A stretch of 64,000 nt of DNA from Vreelandella songnenensis (GTDB lineage: Bacteria > Pseudomonadota > Gammaproteobacteria > Pseudomonadales > Halomonadaceae), in NCBI RefSeq assembly GCF_003002925.1, contig NZ_PVTK01000003.1, positions 248,001 to 312,000 of the forward strand, in the 5' to 3' direction. The translations under genes were made by a program, and so were the position numbers. This document shows, in pieces, positions 8,512 through 16,826 of this stretch (position 1 is the first letter of the stretch; each line of letters opens with the position of its first letter). A model generated the notes under the pieces. That model was not told the origin of the DNA. It made no database searches and saw only the letters and a list, made by a program, of their open reading frames with translations.

Positions 8512-9447
8512 TTAGGAGTGTTTATCGATCAGCAGCCCACAGGTAGGCGCCGCCCAGTGGGTGTTGGCAGTAAACACCACATCGCACACCACCGGCGAGT
8601 AGCAGCGACGCACTTCATCATCGATACGTGCGCGCAGCGCGTCCTGGCGCTTGAGCGAATCGCAGGCGCCGTCTTCAGGCATTACCACGTGTACCATGAC
8701 ATACAGAAGCCGGCCCGGGCGCACCATGCGTACCCGCACTTCAAGGGTATGCGTACCCGCCAGCGCGCGCTTGATGGCTTCGCGGGCGGGCACGGCGATG
8801 ACTTCCTCCGGGGTCTTGTTGAGCAGCTCTTTCAGCGCCTGAGACGCCATGCGCACGGGAACCCCCAGGCACAGCAGCACAACCGCGATGACCAGAACCG
8901 AGTCGACGTAGGGCACCAGCGTGTCCAGGTTCAGCTTCTCGAAGATCATGACCAGGCAAAAGGCGGAGAGCACGGCGGCTGAAATGAGGCTGTTGACCAC
9001 CCAATTGAGCTTGTCGGCGGCTACCAGGGGGCTTTGCACATAGCGCTGGCTGCGGTGCATTACCCAGGCCGTCAACGAGCAGGCAAGCGTTGCAAACAGG
9101 GCATAGATCACCGCAATACCCGCGGCGATCTCGCGGCCTCCGGTAAGCAGGGCGGCGATGGCGTCTACCAGGGCAAAGACCGAGACCCCCAGAATCAAGA
9201 GCCCTTTGCACAGATTGACCAGCGACTCGAAATAGCTATAGCCAAACGGGTAGGATTCGCTGTCCGGACGGCTCGCCAGTTTGCTGACCTTGATAGTCAC
9301 CAAAGCTACACTAAAGTAGATAAGGTTAAATAAGCCATCCAGCAAAATGGCCTGGGAATTGGAGGCCAATGTAGCGGTAATTCCTGCGCTGCCGATCAAA
9401 AGCGCCATGAAGGCGGAGAATGCCAGCGTACGTGCTTCTGTTTTCAT
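8512..9447 (-). CDS. Cation diffusion facilitator (CDF) transporter
   Basis: 311-residue metal/H+ antiporter-type protein with about six membrane segments and a short cytoplasmic C-terminal domain. Residues 30-45 hold the family pattern LLDGLFNLIYFSVALV, and SYPFGYSYFESLVNLCKG (about 65-82) gives the usual second-helix region. The typical HxxxD of zinc transporters is not obvious in the first helices (LLDG is present), so the metal is uncertain. It converges with the AEC gene, with a gap of 28 bases and no clear terminator. Confidence 0.82.
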   Translation of the reverse strand: MKTEARTLAFSAFMALLIGSAGITATLASNSQAILLDGLFNLIYFSVALVTIKVSKLASRPDSESYPFGYSYFESLVNLCKGLLILGVSVFALVDAIAALLTGGREIAAGIAVIYALFATLACSLTAWVMHRSQRYVQSPLVAADKLNWVVNSLISAAVLSAFCLVMIFEKLNLDTLVPYVDSVLVIAVVLLCLGVPVRMASQALKELLNKTPEEVIAVPAREAIKRALAGTHTLEVRVRMVRPGRLLYVMVHVVMPEDGACDSLKRQDALRARIDDEVRRCYSPVVCDVVFTANTHWAAPTCGLLIDKHS

Positions 9448-9544
9448 GAAAGATGGGCTCTGCTGCCATTAGTCGAGCGCGAAAGCATAGCAATATTGAC
9501 GACCTATTCACTAATGATAGCTGCGCCAACAAGGACGAACGGCG

Positions 9545-10105
9545 ATGTATTCACGAAAAGATGAACGTATCCGCCACGGTAAGGACTTGACCTTTACCCT
9601 GTTAACACCAGAGGACGCCTTTGAGCTGCTGGCGTTCGAGACAGCAGAGCGGGCATGGTTCGAGCAGCATATCGAAGCGCGCAAGGAGCAGTTCTACTCC
9701 TCCCATGGAGTGTCTCAACATATTATCGACTGCCTGGCCATGAACGCTCAGGGGCGTATGAGCCCGGTATTGATTCGTCACAAAGGGGTACTGATAGGAC
9801 GCGCCAACCTGCGCGATATCGACGGTGAGAATGCCGAGATTGGCTATCGCCTGGCGGCAGATGTCTGTGGGCAGGGAATTGCTCACAAGGCGCTCAAGCA
9901 TATGATGAAAGAGGCCCGCTGCGTATATGGCCTGGATACCCTTACGGCGGTGGTATCGGTCGAGAATCAGGCATCCCGGCGGGTGCTGGAAAAAGCGGGG
10001 TTCAGCGTGGTCGATAAGCTGACGCAACACTCTGAGGTCGGCGGTGAACAGCTTGATTGCCTGGTGTACCGCTGCGCATTGAGGCAGGAAGTGGAGTGCG
10101 CATGA
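9545..10105 (+). CDS. GNAT family N-acetyltransferase (RimJ/RimL-like)
   Basis: 186-residue acetyl-CoA-dependent N-acetyltransferase. The acetyl-CoA loop is RLAADVCGQGIAHKALKHM (about residues 103-121), and VSVENQASRRVLEKAGF in the C-terminal half is the usual RimJ/RimL-type signature. The target amine (protein N-terminus, antibiotic or polyamine) cannot be told. AAGGA lies 9 bases before the start. It is divergent from the CDF gene. Confidence 0.85.
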   Translation: MYSRKDERIRHGKDLTFTLLTPEDAFELLAFETAERAWFEQHIEARKEQFYSSHGVSQHIIDCLAMNAQGRMSPVLIRHKGVLIGRANLRDIDGENAEIGYRLAADVCGQGIAHKALKHMMKEARCVYGLDTLTAVVSVENQASRRVLEKAGFSVVDKLTQHSEVGGEQLDCLVYRCALRQEVECA

Positions 10106-10216
10106 ACGTCGGCTGGGCAAAATCAAGCAGGCAGCATGGTTTGGTAAGCCTCCTTATCCTGTACTAACCTCTGGATAGGTCATTGATAAACATTAAGCCA
10201 ACAGGAGGGTTTAACG

Positions 10217-11053
10217 ATGCCTATGCTGAGCGTCGGCACGGAGCAGGGTACGCCGGTAGAGATCTATTACGAAGTCTACGGTTCGGGCAAGCCCGTAGTA
10301 CTGGTTCACGGGTGGCCGTTGAGCGGCCGCTCCTGGGAAAAACAGGTGCCTGCCCTGGTGAAAGCGGGCTATAAGGTCATTACCTATGATCGTCGCGGAT
10401 TTGGCGGGTCCACCCAGGCAGATGGCGGCTACGACTACGACACGCTGGCTTCTGATCTGAAAAAGCTGATTGATACGCTTGATCTTCACGATGCGACGCT
10501 GGTGGGCTTCTCCATGGGTGGCGGCGAAGTGGCGCGCTACCTTTCAAGCTACGGCTCAAGCCGGGTTACCAAGGGCGTGTTTGCCGCCGCCGTACCGCCT
10601 TATCTTTACAAGGCAGACGATAACCCGGACGGCGGTCTGGATGACGAAACCATCCAGGGCTTTCTGGACGGCGTCAGCGGCGACCGTATCGCGTTTCTGG
10701 AAGACTTTACCAAGGACTTCTTCTCGACCGAGGCGCGTAGTGACCTGATCAGCGAGCCAAACCGGCGTTACCATCGTGATATTGCCGCTTTTGCTTCGCC
10801 CTTGGCCACCTACGAGTGCGTCAAGGCCTTCAGCTATACCGATTTCCGCGAAGACCTGCCCAAGATCGACGTGCCGACCCTGATTCTTCACGGCGATGGC
10901 GACAAGATCGTACCGTTCGAGGTCAGCGGCAAGCGCGCCGCCGAGTTCCTCCCCAATGCGCAGACGCATGTAATTGAAGGCGGCCCTCACGCAATCAACG
11001 CCACTCACGCCGATGAGTTCAACCAGGCGCTGATCGACTTTCTCAAAGGCTGA
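10217..11053 (+). CDS. Alpha/beta hydrolase (non-heme chloroperoxidase/arylesterase type)
   Basis: 278-residue alpha/beta hydrolase with the oxyanion segment HGWPLSGRSWEKQ (about residues 33-45), the nucleophile elbow GFSMGG (Ser about 98), the acid region HGDGDKIVPF and the final histidine in GGPHAIN. These match the cofactor-free chloroperoxidase/arylesterase group, which in practice are esterases with perhydrolase side activity. AGGAGG precedes the ATG at 7-8 bases. It forms a single-gene unit ended by a terminator. Confidence 0.88.
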   Translation: MPMLSVGTEQGTPVEIYYEVYGSGKPVVLVHGWPLSGRSWEKQVPALVKAGYKVITYDRRGFGGSTQADGGYDYDTLASDLKKLIDTLDLHDATLVGFSMGGGEVARYLSSYGSSRVTKGVFAAAVPPYLYKADDNPDGGLDDETIQGFLDGVSGDRIAFLEDFTKDFFSTEARSDLISEPNRRYHRDIAAFASPLATYECVKAFSYTDFREDLPKIDVPTLILHGDGDKIVPFEVSGKRAAEFLPNAQTHVIEGGPHAINATHADEFNQALIDFLKG

Positions 11054-11075
11054 TTGAACGATACCTTGCCAGTAG

Positions 11076-11098
11076 CGCCGCCCTCGGGCGGCGTTTTT
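11076..11098 (+). terminator. Rho-independent terminator after the alpha/beta hydrolase
   Basis: CGCCGCCC and GGGCGGCG form an 8-bp GC stem with a tiny loop (11076-11093), followed by five T residues. Confidence 0.88.
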
Positions 11099-11145
11099 AA
11101 TGGCCCAACACAAGGCTTTACCGCGCTGTTTCAGGGAGTGAGTAG

Positions 11146-11877
11146 ATGAGCGAAGCATCAAGGCTGCGAAAGATAATGGCACCCACCGGCGTGCTGCGCA
11201 CCACCATCAATGTCGGCAATCCGATTCTGGCAGGGCTCGACGCCGAGCAGCAGCCGTTTGGGGTGTCGGTTGACTTGGCAAAACGGATTGCGCAGCGATT
11301 GGAAGTCGAACTTGAGCTGCAGGTGTACGCGTCCGCTGGCGAGGCCGTTGATATCGTGAGTAGTGAAAAGGCCGACATGGGTTTTTTTGCGCTCGACCCT
11401 AAACGGGGCGAAAGCATCGAGTTTACGGCGCCCTACGTGCTGATCGAAGGCTGCTATCTGGTGCGCGAGGATTCGCCGATTACCGATCAAGAAGACGTCG
11501 ACCGCCCAGGCCAGCGCATCGTGGTGGGTAAGGGCAGCGCTTATGATCTCTACCTGAGCCGCACCATACAGCACGCCGAGCTGGTGAGGGCACCCACGTC
11601 GCCGAAGGTGGTGGAGTTTTTCCGTGAGCATCAGCTGGATATTGCCGCAGGCGTCAAGCAGCAGCTGGAAGCGGGCATCGAGGAGTTTGGTGGCTTGAGA
11701 CTGCTACCCGGGCACTTCATGACCATTCAGCAGGCCATGGGTGTGCCCAGGAACCGGCCGCCAGAAGCGGCGGCGTTTCTCTCCGCATTGATAGAAGAGG
11801 TGAAGGCCGAGGGCGAAGTGGCGCGCTTGCTTGAAAAACACGCCATTCAGGGCGCATCGGTTGCGCCCGCCGCCTAG
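11146..11877 (+). CDS. Solute-binding protein family 3-like, no signal peptide
   Basis: 243-residue protein with the two-lobe fold of amino-acid/polar solute-binding proteins: PFGVSVDLAKRIAQRL near residue 42, ADMGFFALDPKRGESIEFTAP near 75 and a second-lobe segment near 120. The N-terminus MSEASRLRKIMAPTG is charged and has no hydrophobic leader, so export by Sec is unlikely. GGGAG lies 7 bases before the ATG, so the start looks right. It may be a cytoplasmic sensor or enzyme of this fold. Its stop codon overlaps the nirD stop on the other strand (CTAG). Confidence 0.75.
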   Translation: MSEASRLRKIMAPTGVLRTTINVGNPILAGLDAEQQPFGVSVDLAKRIAQRLEVELELQVYASAGEAVDIVSSEKADMGFFALDPKRGESIEFTAPYVLIEGCYLVREDSPITDQEDVDRPGQRIVVGKGSAYDLYLSRTIQHAELVRAPTSPKVVEFFREHQLDIAAGVKQQLEAGIEEFGGLRLLPGHFMTIQQAMGVPRNRPPEAAAFLSALIEEVKAEGEVARLLEKHAIQGASVAPAA

Positions 11878-12260
11878 CTCTCAATCCACACGGCGTCGCC
11901 CTTGAATTCAGCTCTCCAGGTACATAGCGTGACGCTTTCGTCTTCCACGCACTGGCCGTCTTCCAGGCGAAAGTGCTGCTTGTAGAGCGGAGAGGCCACC
12001 ACGGCGGCGCCCTTTATATCGCCCACAATGCCGTGGGCAATCACGTTGGCGTTGGAGAACGGGTCGTGGTGGTCGATGGCATACAGCTCTCGCGGGTAGC
12101 CGGGCAGGTAGAACAGCGCGACCTGCCTGGGGCCTTTGGGTGTTTCCAGCCAGGCGGCGACGCCGGAAAATGCGACCAGGTCGGCCTTGCTGCACAGTTT
12201 CTGGCTGGCCTGCTGGCCTTCTTGCGTGAAAGGAGAGTGTTTCATTGCAGTAGCGGTCAT
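11874..12260 (-). CDS. nirD: Assimilatory nitrite reductase small subunit NirD
   Basis: 128-residue Rieske-type small subunit of the NADH-dependent nitrite reductase. The fold segments LYAIDHHDPFSNANVIAHGIVGD and VVASPLYKQHFRLEDGQCVEDE are recognisable. As is usual for NirD, one of the Rieske cysteine positions is lost (only a histidine-rich remnant is seen), so it likely does not hold a complete 2Fe-2S cluster. It is the last gene of the leftward nitrite operon, 23 bases behind nirB. Confidence 0.93.
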   Translation of the reverse strand: MTATAMKHSPFTQEGQQASQKLCSKADLVAFSGVAAWLETPKGPRQVALFYLPGYPRELYAIDHHDPFSNANVIAHGIVGDIKGAAVVASPLYKQHFRLEDGQCVEDESVTLCTWRAEFKGDAVWIES

Positions 12261-12283
12261 GGGAAGCCCTCGGGTGGATGTGG

Positions 12284-14794
12284 TCAGGCCGGCCGTAGCT
12301 GGCCGCGCTCGGAGGTCATGATGATGGCCGGGTCCGGGCGGGCATCGTTGACGTAGCTTCTAAAGCGCTTGAGCTTGTCCGGGTCACTGATGGCGCCCGC
12401 CCACTCGCACTGATAGTTATCCACCACGGTTTGCATCTGGCGCTCCAGTTCCTCGCCCATGCCCAGAGTGTCGTCGAGAATCACTTCTTTCAGATACTCC
12501 AGCCCGCCTTCGAGGTTTTCCCGCCAGACGGACGTGCGCTGCAAGCGGTCTGCGGTGCGCACGTAGAACATCAGAAAGCGGTCGATGGTGCGGTAGAGGC
12601 CTTCGTCGTCAAGGTCCGTGGCGAAGAGCTCGGCGTGGCGCGGGCGCATGCCGCCGTTGCCGCACACGTAGAGGTTCCAGCCGTTTTCCGTTGCGATGAT
12701 GCCGATATCCTTGCTCTGCGCTTCGGCGCATTCGCGCGTGCAGCCGGAAACGCCGAACTTGATCTTGTGCGGCGCGCGCAGCCCCTTGTAGCGGTTCTCG
12801 AGCCGGATCGCCATGCCCACGCTGTCCTGCACGCCGTAGCGGCACCAGGTACTGCCCACGCAGGACTTCACCGTGCGCAGCGACTTGCCGTAGGCGTGGC
12901 CGGTTTCAAAGCCGGCGTCAATCAACTCTCCCCAGATATCCGGCAGATCCTCTAGCCGGGCGCCGAACAGATCGATCCGCTGGCCGCCGGTGATCTTGGT
13001 GTACAGGCCGTACTTCTGCGCTACCTGCCCCAGCACCACGAGCTTCTCTGGCGTGATTTCACCCCCGGCAATGCGCGGTACCACCGAATAGGTACCGTTT
13101 TTCTGCATATTGGCCATGAAGGTGTCATTGGTATCCTGCAGCGGAATATGGGCGGCGTCGGTAATCGGCTCGTTGAAGCAGGAGGCAAGAATGGAGCCGA
13201 CGGCAGGCTTGCAGATATCGCAGCCCAAGTGGTGAGCGCCCGACGCGCCGTGCTTTTCGATCAGTTCGCTGAAGGTCTTGATGCCCTCTACGCGCACGAT
13301 GTCGTAAAGCGCCTGACGGGTATAGGCGAAGTGCTCGCACAGTGACGTGTCCACCTCGACGCCACGGGCGGTCAGCTCATGATCCACCACGCTTTTCAAA
13401 AGCGAGGCGCAGCCGCCGCAGCCGGTGCTGGCGCGGGTATCGCTTTTTACCGCGCCCAAGTCGCTGGCGCCTGCATCAATGGCGCTGCAGATACTGGCCT
13501 TGGTAACGTTATGGCACGAGCAGATCATGGCCGTGGCCGGCAGCGCGTCCGGGCCAAGTGTGGGGGCCGCGCCGCTTTGCGGCAGAATCAGCGAAGCGGG
13601 CTCCTTGGGTAATTCGATACCGTTGGCGTAGTACTGAAGCAGGGTATCGTAGGCGCTATTATCACCCACCAGCATGGCGCCCAGAAGCTTTTTGCCGTCG
13701 CTTGAAACCACCATCTTGCGGTAGACCTGGGTCAGCGGGTCCAGATAACGAAACATCCGCGCGCCGGGATTTTGATTGCCGTGGGCATCGCCAATCGAGC
13801 CTACATCCACGCCTAGAAGCTTGAGCTTGGTGCTCATGTCGGCGCCGGCAAAGGAAACATCGCCGCCGGTGAGCGTCGAAAGCGCGGTCTTGGCCATCTG
13901 GTAGCCTGGTGCCACCAGACCAAAGATGCTCTCACTCCAGAGCGCGACCTCACCAATGGCGAGGATATCCGGGTCGCTGGTCTGGCACTGGTCGTTGATG
14001 ACCACGCCGCCGCGTTCGCCGACGTCCAGGCCGCACGACCGGGCCAGCTGGTCGCGGGGGCGAATGCCCGCCGAGAACACGATCAGATCGGTTTCCAGCA
14101 CCTTGTCATCCTGAAACACCATGCGGTGGCGGCTGGCGTCACCATCCTCGATGCGCGCCGTGGCCCGCTCGGTCAGCACCTGCACGCCGAGTGCCTCGAT
14201 TTTCTCGCGCAACAGCTCGCCGCCCTCGGCATCCACCTGCATGGGCATCAGGCGTGAGGCAAATTCGACCACGGCGGTTTCCAGGTTCAGGCCGCGCAGC
14301 GCATTGGCCGCCTCCAGGCCCAAAAGGCCGCCACCCACCACCACGCCGGTCGCGGCACTTTGCGCCGCCTCGCGAATGGCATCCAGATCGTCCAGCGTAC
14401 GGTACACCAGGCAGCCGTCGCGGTCGTTGCCAGGGATGGGCGGCACGAACGGGTAGGAGCCGGTTGCCAGCACCAGCTGGTCGTAGGGGTAGTCGCCCCG
14501 CTCGGTGGTCAGTGTCTTGGCCGCGCGGTCGATGGATGTCACCGCTTCGCTGCTGTTGAAGGTTATGCCGTGGCTTGCGTAGTAGTCGGCGTCACACAGG
14601 GCGAGTGCTTCGGCATCACGCCCGCTGAAGTACTCGGAGAGGTGCACGCGGTCGTAGGCGCGGTGGCGCTCTTCGCCGAACACGGTGACATCCACCTGCG
14701 CCAGCGCGCCGCTTTCGATCAACTGTTCGACCAGATGGTGGCCGACCATGCCGTTACCGACAATCACCACGTGGCGTTTAGAAGAAGTGGACAT
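12284..14794 (-). CDS. nirB: Assimilatory nitrite reductase large subunit NirB
   Basis: 836-residue siroheme/FAD enzyme reducing nitrite to ammonia with NADH. Domains in order: FAD/NAD-binding oxidoreductase (GNGMVGHHLVEQL at the N-terminus), a BFD-like 2Fe-2S domain (MICSCHNV with GCGGC, about residues 424-475), and the nitrite/sulfite reductase core with the 4Fe-4S/siroheme cysteines in SCVGSTWC and GCTRECAE. Only 2 bases separate it from the upstream FAD oxidoreductase and 23 from nirD, so the three are one operon. Siroheme comes from cobA in the divergent unit. Confidence 0.96.
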   Translation of the reverse strand: MSTSSKRHVVIVGNGMVGHHLVEQLIESGALAQVDVTVFGEERHRAYDRVHLSEYFSGRDAEALALCDADYYASHGITFNSSEAVTSIDRAAKTLTTERGDYPYDQLVLATGSYPFVPPIPGNDRDGCLVYRTLDDLDAIREAAQSAATGVVVGGGLLGLEAANALRGLNLETAVVEFASRLMPMQVDAEGGELLREKIEALGVQVLTERATARIEDGDASRHRMVFQDDKVLETDLIVFSAGIRPRDQLARSCGLDVGERGGVVINDQCQTSDPDILAIGEVALWSESIFGLVAPGYQMAKTALSTLTGGDVSFAGADMSTKLKLLGVDVGSIGDAHGNQNPGARMFRYLDPLTQVYRKMVVSSDGKKLLGAMLVGDNSAYDTLLQYYANGIELPKEPASLILPQSGAAPTLGPDALPATAMICSCHNVTKASICSAIDAGASDLGAVKSDTRASTGCGGCASLLKSVVDHELTARGVEVDTSLCEHFAYTRQALYDIVRVEGIKTFSELIEKHGASGAHHLGCDICKPAVGSILASCFNEPITDAAHIPLQDTNDTFMANMQKNGTYSVVPRIAGGEITPEKLVVLGQVAQKYGLYTKITGGQRIDLFGARLEDLPDIWGELIDAGFETGHAYGKSLRTVKSCVGSTWCRYGVQDSVGMAIRLENRYKGLRAPHKIKFGVSGCTRECAEAQSKDIGIIATENGWNLYVCGNGGMRPRHAELFATDLDDEGLYRTIDRFLMFYVRTADRLQRTSVWRENLEGGLEYLKEVILDDTLGMGEELERQMQTVVDNYQCEWAGAISDPDKLKRFRSYVNDARPDPAIIMTSERGQLRPA

Positions 14795-14796
14795 GG

Positions 14797-16083
14797 CTAA
14801 GCTGCCTCCAGCGTCGTTGAGGGGGATGGCGCGTTATCAGGATCGAGCAGGGCATTGGCATCGGCTTCACCAAACAGCAGCGCCTGACGGCAGGCCGTGA
14901 GATCGGTTCCTGCCAGCGCCTTGGCGAAGTACCACGGCCCCGTGCGGGTATCGCCGTACAGCACGGCACCTTCCAGCCTGCCGTTGCGTAGCAGCAGGCG
15001 TCGGTAGTCGCCGCTTTCCGGGTCGTGGTAGCTGAGCACCTCGTGCTCGGCGCTGGCTTCGGTGGGGCCAAACGCGTACAGGGCAATACCGCTGATCTTG
15101 AGTTTGGTGGCCGTAGGAGCCTCGCGGTAACGGGCACGGCCTTTACCGCACAAGGCATCGGCGAGTACTTCCACCTGGCGCCAGATAGGCTCTACCAGCC
15201 CGTAGGTGTGCTGCTCGAACTGGCAGCACTCGCCGAGGGCATGGATTCGCGGGTCGGAGGTGGCAAGGGTGTTATCCACCAGGATGGCGCGGCGGGTTTC
15301 AAGGCCTGCCTCGGCGCCTAGTTCCGCATTGGGGGTAATACCGGCAGCCACGACCACGCTTTGGGCGGGCAGACGCCGGCCATCCGTGAGTACCACCGCG
15401 GCTACATGGCCGTGCCCGTCGTCTTCAAGGTGGCTGAGCTGCGCCTGGGTATGAATCGTCAAACCACGTTTGGCCAGCGTTGCTTCCAGCAGGCGGGCAG
15501 CGGTGTCGTCGAGTTGGCGGTTCATCAGCTGCGTGCCGCGCTGAATGACGTAGACATCAGCGCCGCGCTTTCTAAGCCCTTCGGCGGCTTCCAGGCCCAG
15601 CAGGCCACCGCCAATCACCACGCACTGCCCACCTCGAGTGGCAATATCGGCAAGCGTGTCGGCATCTTCCAGGGTGCGAAACCCGTGTACGCCTTCTAAA
15701 GCCATGCCCGGCACATCGGGCAGGGCGGGGCGGGAACCGGTGGCGATCACCAATTGATCAAAAGCGAGCGTACGTTGAGAGGTCACCACACGCTGAAGGC
15801 CCCGGTCGATATGGGTGACACGTTCGCCAAGATGCAGCGTGATGCCGCGCTCGGCGTACCAGGACGCCGAGCGCAGCGAAAGCGCGTCAGGCTGCAGCTC
15901 GCCTGACAGCAGCGGCGAAAGCAGAATGCGGTTGTAGGCCGGCGACGCTTCTGCGCCAATCACACTTATGCGGGCAGGGCGATTGGGTGCCTCCACCACC
16001 TGCTCAAGCAGGCGGTGGCTGGCCATGCCGTTGCCGATAATCACCAGATGGTCTTGGGGTGAGCACCGGGAAGTCGTTTCCAT
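14797..16083 (-). CDS. FAD/NAD(P)-dependent oxidoreductase, likely electron donor for nitrate reductase NasA
   Basis: 428-residue pyridine-nucleotide disulfide-type flavoprotein related to the N-terminal half of NirB and to NasB-type subunits: FAD motif IGNGMASHRLLEQV, NAD motif VVIGGGLLGLEAAEGLRKRG near residue 150 and a final FAD motif around ALGECCQFEQH. It lacks the BFD and siroheme domains. Divergent from nasA and first in the nirBD operon, it most likely carries electrons from NAD(P)H to NasA. AAGGAG lies 6 bases before the ATG at 16083, which is preferred to an upstream ATG at 16116. Confidence 0.82.
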   Translation of the reverse strand: METTSRCSPQDHLVIIGNGMASHRLLEQVVEAPNRPARISVIGAEASPAYNRILLSPLLSGELQPDALSLRSASWYAERGITLHLGERVTHIDRGLQRVVTSQRTLAFDQLVIATGSRPALPDVPGMALEGVHGFRTLEDADTLADIATRGGQCVVIGGGLLGLEAAEGLRKRGADVYVIQRGTQLMNRQLDDTAARLLEATLAKRGLTIHTQAQLSHLEDDGHGHVAAVVLTDGRRLPAQSVVVAAGITPNAELGAEAGLETRRAILVDNTLATSDPRIHALGECCQFEQHTYGLVEPIWRQVEVLADALCGKGRARYREAPTATKLKISGIALYAFGPTEASAEHEVLSYHDPESGDYRRLLLRNGRLEGAVLYGDTRTGPWYFAKALAGTDLTACRQALLFGEADANALLDPDNAPSPSTTLEAA

Positions 16084-16146
16084 GGGTCGCTCCTTTCTTC
16101 TTTGCGCTGCGGCCATGCAAGCCGCAATCGTCGGTGAAAACCAGAC

Positions 16147-16206
16147 AAAAAAAGCCCCTGCAGGGATATCCGGGCGACTGTATCGTCTGAATATCTGTGC
16201 AGGGGC
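16147..16206 (-). terminator. Leader (attenuation) terminator of the nirBD operon
   Basis: On the minus strand, GCCCCTGCA pairs with TGCAGGGGC (9 bp; 16198-16206 with 16154-16162), with an inner GATAT/ATATC helix, followed by seven T residues (16153-16147). It lies 63 bases before the first start codon of its own operon and downstream of the promoter, so it must be read through for expression. This is the arrangement of an antitermination-controlled leader. Confidence 0.9.
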
Positions 16207-16231
16207 TTCGTTGCCCGGCAGCTAAGCTCGA

Positions 16232-16272
16232 CCCCGCCTGTGGGGGGAACGCAGAACAGCCTCCGTTGGCTG
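16232..16272 (-). promoter_or_regulatory. Tandem ANTAR-type RNA hairpins in the nirBD leader (NasR target)
   Basis: Read on the minus strand, the first hairpin is CAGCC AACGGA GGCTG (16272-16257) and the second is CCCC ACAGGC GGGG (16245-16232), with an 11-base linker. Both have six-base loops with A at position 1 and G at position 4, the established recognition pattern of ANTAR-domain antiterminators. They lie between the sigma-54-type promoter and the leader terminator. The window's own NIT-ANTAR protein (38740-40041) is the expected binder. Confidence 0.8.
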
Positions 16273-16304
16273 CCCGCTACGCTGAAGTTATCTACTCTTT
16301 CCTG

Positions 16305-16321
16305 GGCAATTTATTAGCCAA
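16305..16321 (-). promoter_or_regulatory. Sigma-54-type promoter of the FAD oxidoreductase-nirBD operon
   Basis: On the minus strand TTGGCTAATAAATTGCC fits the -24/-12 pattern: GG and GC separated by 10 bases, with TTGGC and TTGC elements intact. Predicted start near 16294 gives a leader of about 210 bases holding the ANTAR hairpins and terminator. Confidence 0.72.
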
Positions 16322-16418
16322 TGTTCGCAAGTTGCTTGAATTATCAATTCATATCAAAGGCTTGTTTTAAAAGTTCGGAGCGGTCAAGTGCGCGCTTTGC
16401 AAGACGCCACGCGTCTGA

Positions 16419-16435
16419 CGCACGCTAATGGTGCG
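16419..16435. promoter_or_regulatory. NtrC-like enhancer site between the divergent nitrate operons
   Basis: CGCACG, five bases, GGTGCG matches the NtrC dyad layout (TGCACC-N5-GGTGCA) with its GCAC/GTGC core kept. It lies about 100 bases from the leftward and 130 bases from the rightward sigma-54-type element, a normal enhancer distance for both. Confidence 0.5.
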
Positions 16436-16563
16436 CTAAGGGGCAAGGGTGCACCGTGAGTAGCCAGTACCACCAGGGTGAGGGGCTTGAAGAGGAGTTC
16501 GGCGTAAAGTTATTTGATATTAATGCCATGTTTATATTGAACTTTATTTTAAATTTTCGGGTG

Positions 16564-16580
16564 TTGGCGCAGCCTTTGCA
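16564..16580 (+). promoter_or_regulatory. Sigma-54-type promoter of nasA-cobA
   Basis: TTGGCGCAGCCTTTGCA has GG and GC separated by 10 bases and matches TTGGC and TTGCA of the -24/-12 consensus. Predicted start near 16591, giving a leader of about 235 bases before nasA. Confidence 0.72.
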
Positions 16581-16746
16581 GTCAGTCATGTAACAAGCAA
16601 CAAGGCACAGACAGGTTTAGCGGCACAACAAGACGTGATCATCGAGTCTGACGGGCAAACAACAACGCAAACGCCCCCGGACAACATGCCATCAACAAAT
16701 GTGTCCCGACCCCGGTCGTGCGAAATTTGGCACCGGTGCAGGTGTC

Positions 16747-16801
16747 CCTGAGACAACGGCGTCCAGGCTGGCTTCTTATGAGGCTCGCTTGGACGCCTTT
16801 T
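16747..16801 (+). promoter_or_regulatory. nasA leader: ANTAR-type hairpin overlapping an intrinsic terminator
   Basis: CCTG, a bulged A, then GAC (16747-16754) pair with GTCCAGG (16761-16767) around the loop AACGGC, which has A at position 1 and G at position 4. The same bases are the 5' arm of a terminator: GGCGTCCA (16758-16765) pairs with TGGACGCC (16790-16797), followed by TTTT and a second T run. The two structures cannot coexist, so binding of the hairpin would prevent termination. A weaker possible first hairpin has loop ACCGGT just upstream (about 16725-16742). Confidence 0.68.
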
Positions 16802-16826
16802 GCGTTTTAAGCGGGAGGAAATCAGT

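Noticed and set aside
12431..12955. 174-codon plus-strand frame opposite nirB
   Set aside because: Shadow of the siroheme domain; nothing to support it.
16694..16745. Classical tandem ANTAR first hairpin in the nasA leader
   Set aside because: The strongest dyads here (CGACC/GGTCG; GGCACC/GGTGTC) do not have an A1/G4 six-base loop; only a bulged weak hairpin with loop ACCGGT fits, so a full tandem motif is not claimed.
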